Below are positions 59,360 through 64,000 of a stretch of 64,000 nucleotides of DNA, piece by piece. The stretch is taken from assembly GCF_000321225.1 (NCBI RefSeq), contig NW_004450286.1, forward strand, positions 3,953,778 to 4,017,777, read 5' to 3'. Made by a program: the position numbers and the translations under genes. Source of the DNA: Odobenus rosmarus divergens. Taxonomy: Eukaryota > Chordata > Mammalia > Carnivora > Odobenidae. Below the pieces are notes generated by a model. The model made no database searches, had not been told where the DNA came from, and saw only the letters and a list, made by a program, of their open reading frames with translations. How positions within the stretch are numbered: position 1 is the first letter of the stretch; each line of letters opens with the position of its first letter.

Positions 59360-61422
59360 ATGACCTTATACATAGAAAACCCTAAAGATTTCACCAAAAA
59401 ATTGTTAGGAATAATAAACAAAATCAGTAGAGTTGCAGGTACAAAGTTAAAAAATATATTGTATTTTAGTATACTACCATCAAACTAACAGGAAGAGAAA
59501 TTAAGAAAAAAATTCCATTTACAATTGCATCAAACAGAATAAAATACTTAGGAATAAATTAATCCAAGAACATGAAAGACCTGTATACTAAAAACTATAA
59601 GACATTGATGAATAAAATTGAAGAAGAGACAAATGAAAAGATACTCCATGCTCATGGATTGGAAGAATTAATATTGCTAAAATGTTCATACCATCTAAAG
59701 CAATTTACAAATTCGGTGCAATCCCTATCAAAATTCAAATGACATTTTTCATAGAAGTAGAATAAACAGTTCTAAAGATTATAAAGATTATATGGAACCA
59801 CAAAACATCCTGAATAGCCAAAGCAATCTCGAGAAAGAACAAAGCTGGAGGCATCATGCTCCCTGATTTCAAACTATATTACAAAGCTGTAGACTCAAAA
59901 CAACATGATACTGGCATAAAAACTGACCCATAGATCAATGGAACAGAATAGAACCCAGAAATAAACCCACAACAAAAGAGACAAGAATATGCAATGGAAG
60001 GACCATTTCTTCGATAAATGTTGGGAAGATTAGATAACCACATGCAAATGAATGAAATTAGACTACTGTCTTACACCATGCACAAAAATTAACTCAGAAT
60101 GGATTCAAGATGTGAATGTAAGACCTGAAAATATAATAATTTCTTCTAGAAGGAAACGTAGGTGGTAAGCTACTTGACATTAGTCTTGGTGATGATTTTT
60201 TGGATCTGACTCCAAAGGCAAGGGCAACAAAAGAAAAAGTAAACAAGTGAGACTACATCGAACTAAAAGGTTCTGCATAGTGAAGAAAACCACCAACAGA
60301 ATGAAAACACAGCCTACTGAATGGGAGGAGATATTTGCAAATCATTCGATAAGGGGCTAACATCCAAAATATATAAAGAACCACTGCTACTCAATAATAA
60401 AAAAATTCAATTAAAAAATGGACAGAAGATCTGAATAGACACTTTTCCAAAGAAGACATACAGATGGTCAACTGGCACATTAAAAGATGCTCCATATCAC
60501 TAATCATTAGGGAAATGCAAATCAAAACCACAATTAGATATCACTGCACACCGGTTAGAATGGCTACTAGAAAAAGGCAAGAAATTACAAGTGTTGATGA
60601 GGATGTAGAGAAAAGGGAACCCTTGTTGGTAGAAATGTAAATTGGTGGAGCCCCAATGAAAACAGTATAGAAGTTCCTAAAAAGTTAAAAATAGAACTAC
60701 CATATGATCCAGTAATTCCACTTCTGGGTATTTATCAGCAGAATATCAAAACACTAATTCAAAAATATATATGCACCCTTTTGTTCATTGCAGTATTATT
60801 TACAATGGCCAAGATATGGAAACAACCTGTGTCCATGGATGGATAAATGGATAAAGAAGATGTGTGTATGTGTGTGTGTACACACAAAATGGAGTATTAC
60901 TCAGTCATAAAAAAAAGAATGAAATCTTGCCATTTGTGACAACACGGATGGACCTTGAGGGAATTATCCTAAGAGAAGTATGTCAGACAAAGAGAGACAG
61001 ATACCGTATGATTTCACTTTCATGTGGAATCTAAACAAAAAATGAACAAACAAAACAAAACTAATAGATACAGAGAACAGTAGTTGCCAGATGGAAAGGG
61101 GTTGGGGGATGGCCAAAATTGGGTGAAGGGGTCAAGAGGTACAAACTTCCAGTATAAGATAAATATGTGATAGGGATGTGATGAACAGTGTGGTGACTCT
61201 AGTCAATAATAATGTATTGCATATTTGAAAGTTGCTAAGAGAGTAGACCTTAAAAGTTTTCATCACAAGAAAAAATTTTTTTGTGACTTTGTATGTTGAC
61301 AGAAGGTAACCAGACTTATTGTGGTGATCATTTCATAGTGTATACAAATATCAAATCATAATGTTGTACATCTGAAACTGATATAATGTTATATGTCAAA
61401 TACATTTTAGTTAAAAAAATGC
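59360..61422 (+). mobile_element. 5'-truncated L1 (L1MA-like), late ORF2 plus 3' UTR
   Basis: Two kb of L1: tagaaaaccctaaagatttc, aaattcggtgcaatccctat, gcatcatgctccctgatttc, ctggcataaaaactgaccca, gatagatcaatggaacagaa-type text, tgggaggagatatttgcaaa, aaatgcaaatcaaaaccaca, ggaaacaacctgtgtccatg, acacggatggaccttgaggg, then the 3' UTR ending gtacatctgaaactgatata and ttagttaaaaaaatgc. ORF2 is broken by many stops and frameshifts. Target-site duplications cannot be read with confidence. Confidence 0.92.
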
Positions 61423-61888
61423 ATGTTGTAATTCCTCAGGTGTAAACACTAAAATAATAGTTAATAGAAGTATAACGTGTTAATAGAAATAAAGGGAATG
61501 ATAAAAATATATTCGATCAATACAGAGAAGCTATGAGAAAAAAAGGAACATAGTAGGACAATAGTAGGAAATAGAGAAAAACACAAGAGAAAGTCTTAAA
61601 ACCCTGAAATAGGCAAGGATTTTTAAAATAGGACACAAAAGCACTAACCATAAAATTAAAAATATATAGAGAGAACAGTTTTTATTAAAACTAAAAATAG
61701 TTGTTCATAACAGTACACCATTAAGGGAACAAGAAGACATTCACCGATGGGAGAAGATATTCTCAGTACATGTATCTGATAAATGACTCATATCTAGATT
61801 ATAAAGAACTCCTACATGTAAAAAGAGAAAGACAAACAGTCCAATAGAAAAATGGATAAAAGTCTTGAAGACACTTTACATAAGATTA

Positions 61889-62416
61889 CAGTTGACCCTT
61901 GCACCATCCCCCCTCCCACCCCCCCAACCCCCCACCCTCCTGCACAGTCAAAAATCTGGGTATAACTTTTGATTTCCGCAAAACTTAACTGCTAATAGCC
62001 CACTGTTGACTGGAAGTCTTACCAATAACATGAACAGTCAATTAACACGTATTTTGTATGTAATATCTATTTTGTATTGTATTCTTACAATAAAGTAAGC
62101 AAGAGAAAAGAAAATGTTATTAAGAAAATCATAAGGGGGCACCTGGGTGGCTCAGTTAAGTGTCTGCCTTTGGCTCAGGTCATGATCTCAGGGTCCTGGA
62201 ATTGAACGCTGTGTGGGGCTCCCTGCTCAGTGGGGAGTCTGCTTCTCCCTCTCCCTTTGTACTCTCTCTTGTGCTCTCTCTCAAGTAAATACATAAAAAA
62301 ACTTAAAAAGAAAAAAAAAGAAAACCATAAGGAAAACACTTACAGTACTGTACTGTAAAAATTTGAGTATAAGTGGACCCTTGCAGTTCAAACTCATGTT
62401 GTTCAAGGACTAACTA
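61889..62416. mobile_element. MER2 (Tigger-type) DNA transposon containing a SINE
   Basis: Begins cagttgacccttg after TA (61887-61888) and ends gttcaaggactaacta before TA (62417-62418). The ends are diverged inverted repeats and TA is the mariner/Tigger target. The interior has cagtcaaaaatctgggtata, acttttgatttccgcaaaac, ttaactgctaatagcccact, cttacaataaagtaagcaag, gaaaatgttattaagaaaat, acagtactgtactgtaaaaa and agtataagtggacccttgca, the MER2 order. The segment after the left end is an unusual C-rich run (61907-61936). L1M sequence continues on both sides. Confidence 0.9.
62137..62317 (+). mobile_element. Carnivoran SINE nested in MER2
   Basis: gggcacctgggtggctcagt, taagtgtctgcctttggctc, catgatctcagggtcctgga, ttgaacgctgtgtggggctc, CT tract and caagtaaatacataaaaaa. 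The duplication aagaaaatcataagg (62122-62136) / aagaaaaccataagg (62318-62332) consists of MER2 sequence, which proves insertion into MER2. Confidence 0.94.
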
Positions 62417-62486
62417 TATATCCAAATGGCCAATAAATATGTGAAAAATTTTTCAACTTCATTAATCATCATAGTAATGCAAATTA

Positions 62487-62695
62487 TTTTTTTGAAAGAT
62501 TTTATCTATTTACTTATTTATTTGACAGAGAGAGAGAGTGCATGCACAAGCAGGGGGAGTGGCAGGCCGAGGGAGAGGGAGAATAGGCTCCCAGTGGAGC
62601 AGGGAGCAATATGTGGGGCTCCATCCCAGGACCCTGGGACCATGACCTGAGCCGATGACAGACACTTAACTGACTGAGCCACCCAGGTGCCCCCC
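62487..62695 (-). mobile_element. Carnivoran SINE nested in L1M
   Basis: Minus-strand head ggggcacctgggtggctcag, catggtcccagggtcctggg, ggagccccacatattgctcc and a pyrimidine tract. The duplication atagtaatgcaaatta (62471-62486) / atagtgatgcacatta (62696-62711) is L1 sequence. Both overlapping ORFs are repeat-derived. Confidence 0.94.
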
Positions 62696-63010
62696 ATAGT
62701 GATGCACATTAAATTAAAGCATGATAACACTACCTATTCATTAGAATGGCTAAAATGAGAAAACTGAAAAATATTAAGTGTTAGACAAGGACGTAGAACA
62801 ACTTGAATTCTTATGATCTATTGGTGGTGTGTAAATTGAACCACTGAGGGAAGATTTTGGCAGCATCTACAATGCATATATTATGACCCAGAAATTCTAC
62901 TTCCAGATGTACAAGCAAGAGAAATGTGTATATATGTTAGCTAGAAGTCATGTACCACAGTGATCATTGCAGCCCTCTTTGTAATAGTGTCAAGAAGAAA
63001 TGCCCATCAG

Positions 63011-63120
63011 GGGCTCCTGGGTGGCTCAGTCAGTTGAGCATCAGCATCTTGATCTTAGGTCAGGTCTGGATCTCAGGGTTGTGGGTGCAAGCCCCACACT
63101 GGGGTTAATAAAGAAAAAAA
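63011..63120 (+). mobile_element. Short carnivoran SINE nested in L1M
   Basis: gggctcctgggtggctcagt, cagttgagcatcagcatctt, gatcttaggtcaggtctgga, tctcagggttgtgggtgcaa, gccccacactgggg then an A-rich tail, with no CT-rich segment; about 110 bp. A perfect 16-bp duplication aagaaatgcccatcag lies at 62995-63010 and 63121-63136, and is L1 sequence. Confidence 0.94.
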
Positions 63121-63390
63121 AAGAAATGCCCATCAGTGGAATGATAGATAAGTAAACTGTCATACAATAACACATGAAATATACAGTTATGAGAATAATT
63201 AACAAACCACATATAATAATATGAATGAATCTCACAAACATAATGTTGATTGGAAGAGGTGAGACACAATATAGTATATATTGAGTGATTCTATTTATAC
63301 ATAGTTCAAAAGCAGGTAGAACTTATCTATGTATGTGAGAGATAAGATAATGATTACTCTTTGGTGCATTGTTCTGTACTGCTTGTCATA

Positions 63391-64000
63391 TCTCTTTCTT
63401 AGTTTAGATATTCCTTTCATAGGTGTATTTGACTTATGAATATTCACCATCATTTTATGTGTATTTTTCTATATATCTTATGCTTCAATGACAAGTCTAA
63501 TGAACTATCCATTGAGTTAATAAGCTTCTTATTCATGGAAATATTCAAGCAGAGAAGTTAGACAATTACCTGTAAGGGAGTCTTTGGAGGGGGTTTCTGC
63601 ATTGGGGTAAAAGGAAATGCACCAGATGTTTTTCCAAAAATTTTTAAATTCTGAAATTCTGCATTTTTAAAGGGTATACTTTGAATAACCATCTACATAT
63701 TCCTCCTTTTTCCTTACTAATCAAGTTTGAGACCATAGCCTACTTTCCCTGTTTCCAGTTTACCTCCCATTCTTTCTTCAACTCATAACATTTCTCAATT
63801 ATTGATCTTTCAATGGCCAAACCTAATGAATTATTTTATTCTTTTTCTGACATGTTTGGGTCATTTGCTGGTAAGAATTCATTTTCTTAAAATTTTTTTG
63901 CCTTAACTTTCGTAGTATCACTTTCTTCTTGTTCTCCTTTTCTCTTTTTTTTTTCCTTGCTTGAAATATTAGGACTCTCCAAAGTTTTATTCTTAGTCTG
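63391..64000. other. Unique sequence at the right edge
   Basis: Pyrimidine-rich, no repeat family or gene recognised. Confidence 0.5.

Larger units (their letters stand above)
61423..63390 (+). mobile_element. Ancient L1M element, interrupted host of later insertions
   Basis: taattcctcaggtgtaaaca, ctaaaataatagttaataga (inter-ORF type), then ggatttttaaaataggacac, aaaagcactaaccataaaat, atttatctgataaatgactcat-type text, ccaatagaaaaatggataaa, aatggccaataaatatgtga, cattagaatggctaaaatga, tatgacccagaaattctact, gaatgaatctcacaaacata, ttctatttatacatagttca: late ORF2 in correct order. Most of ORF2 before 61600 is missing. The copy is split by MER2 at 61889 and SINEs at 62487 and 63011. Confidence 0.85.
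36967..64000 (-). other. LRRTM3: LRRTM3 last intron (partial, continues beyond the window)
   Basis: Since the exon at 36757-36966 opens at a splice acceptor and the preceding exon is not in the window, everything from 36967 to the right edge is intron of LRRTM3 on the minus strand. The content agrees: transposons of many ages, simple repeats and no conserved ORF. In other mammals this intron is very long, so its start is expected well outside the window. Confidence 0.85.

Noticed and set aside
1..64000. CTNNA3 exons on the plus strand
   Set aside because: Expected only by nesting of LRRTM3 in a CTNNA3 intron. I compared the longer plus-strand translations with what I recall of alpha-T-catenin and found no match.

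Overview
The window is AT-rich, repeat-laden vertebrate nuclear DNA from a carnivoran mammal. It holds about nineteen copies of the carnivoran tRNA-derived SINE (CAN-SINE/SINEC): a head reading roughly gtggctcagtcggttaag, a B-box-like gggatcgagcc, a CT-rich stretch and a tcaaataaataaaatctt tail. It also holds five copies of the carnivoran L1 3' UTR. The SINE variant (ccttcggctcaggtcatgatcccagg) looks like the bear/pinniped/mustelid type rather than the dog or cat type. That lineage call is recollection of the families, not a search. There are no bacterial or phage features, no CpG island and no rRNA.

One piece of protein-coding gene is visible: the last coding exon of LRRTM3 (leucine-rich repeat transmembrane neuronal protein 3), on the minus strand at 36757-36966. 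It starts at a clean splice acceptor, is in phase 0, and encodes the 69-residue alternative C-terminal tail of this synaptic adhesion protein. The rest of the gene would lie beyond position 64000, so 36967-64000 is its last intron. Its 3' UTR and downstream flank run toward lower coordinates. In mammals LRRTM3 is nested, in opposite orientation, in a large intron of CTNNA3 (alpha-T-catenin). The whole window is therefore probably also CTNNA3 intron on the plus strand; no CTNNA3 exon was seen.

Layout: 1-14 kb is dense in SINE/L1 insertions. 14-39 kb is poor in young insertions (one L1, one SINE, one old SINE) but keeps ancient MIR, MER5 and L2/L3-type remnants, and it contains the LRRTM3 exon. 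39-50 kb is again dense in SINEs. 50-54.3 kb carries ancient L2 elements read on the minus strand. 57.9-63.4 kb is a tower of nested retrotransposons: an old L1/HAL1-like element interrupted by a 0.3 kb copy of the 53.1 kb region, a 2 kb L1, a Tigger-type MER2 element that itself contains a SINE, and two more SINEs.

Most young insertions show target-site duplications of 14-19 bp that can be read directly, which fixes their boundaries and insertion order. The most unusual structure is the local duplicated segment (53111-53390 and 59064-59357), whose second copy abuts an L1 5' end. I found no convincing new gene system beyond LRRTM3; the rest is intronic and intergenic-type DNA.
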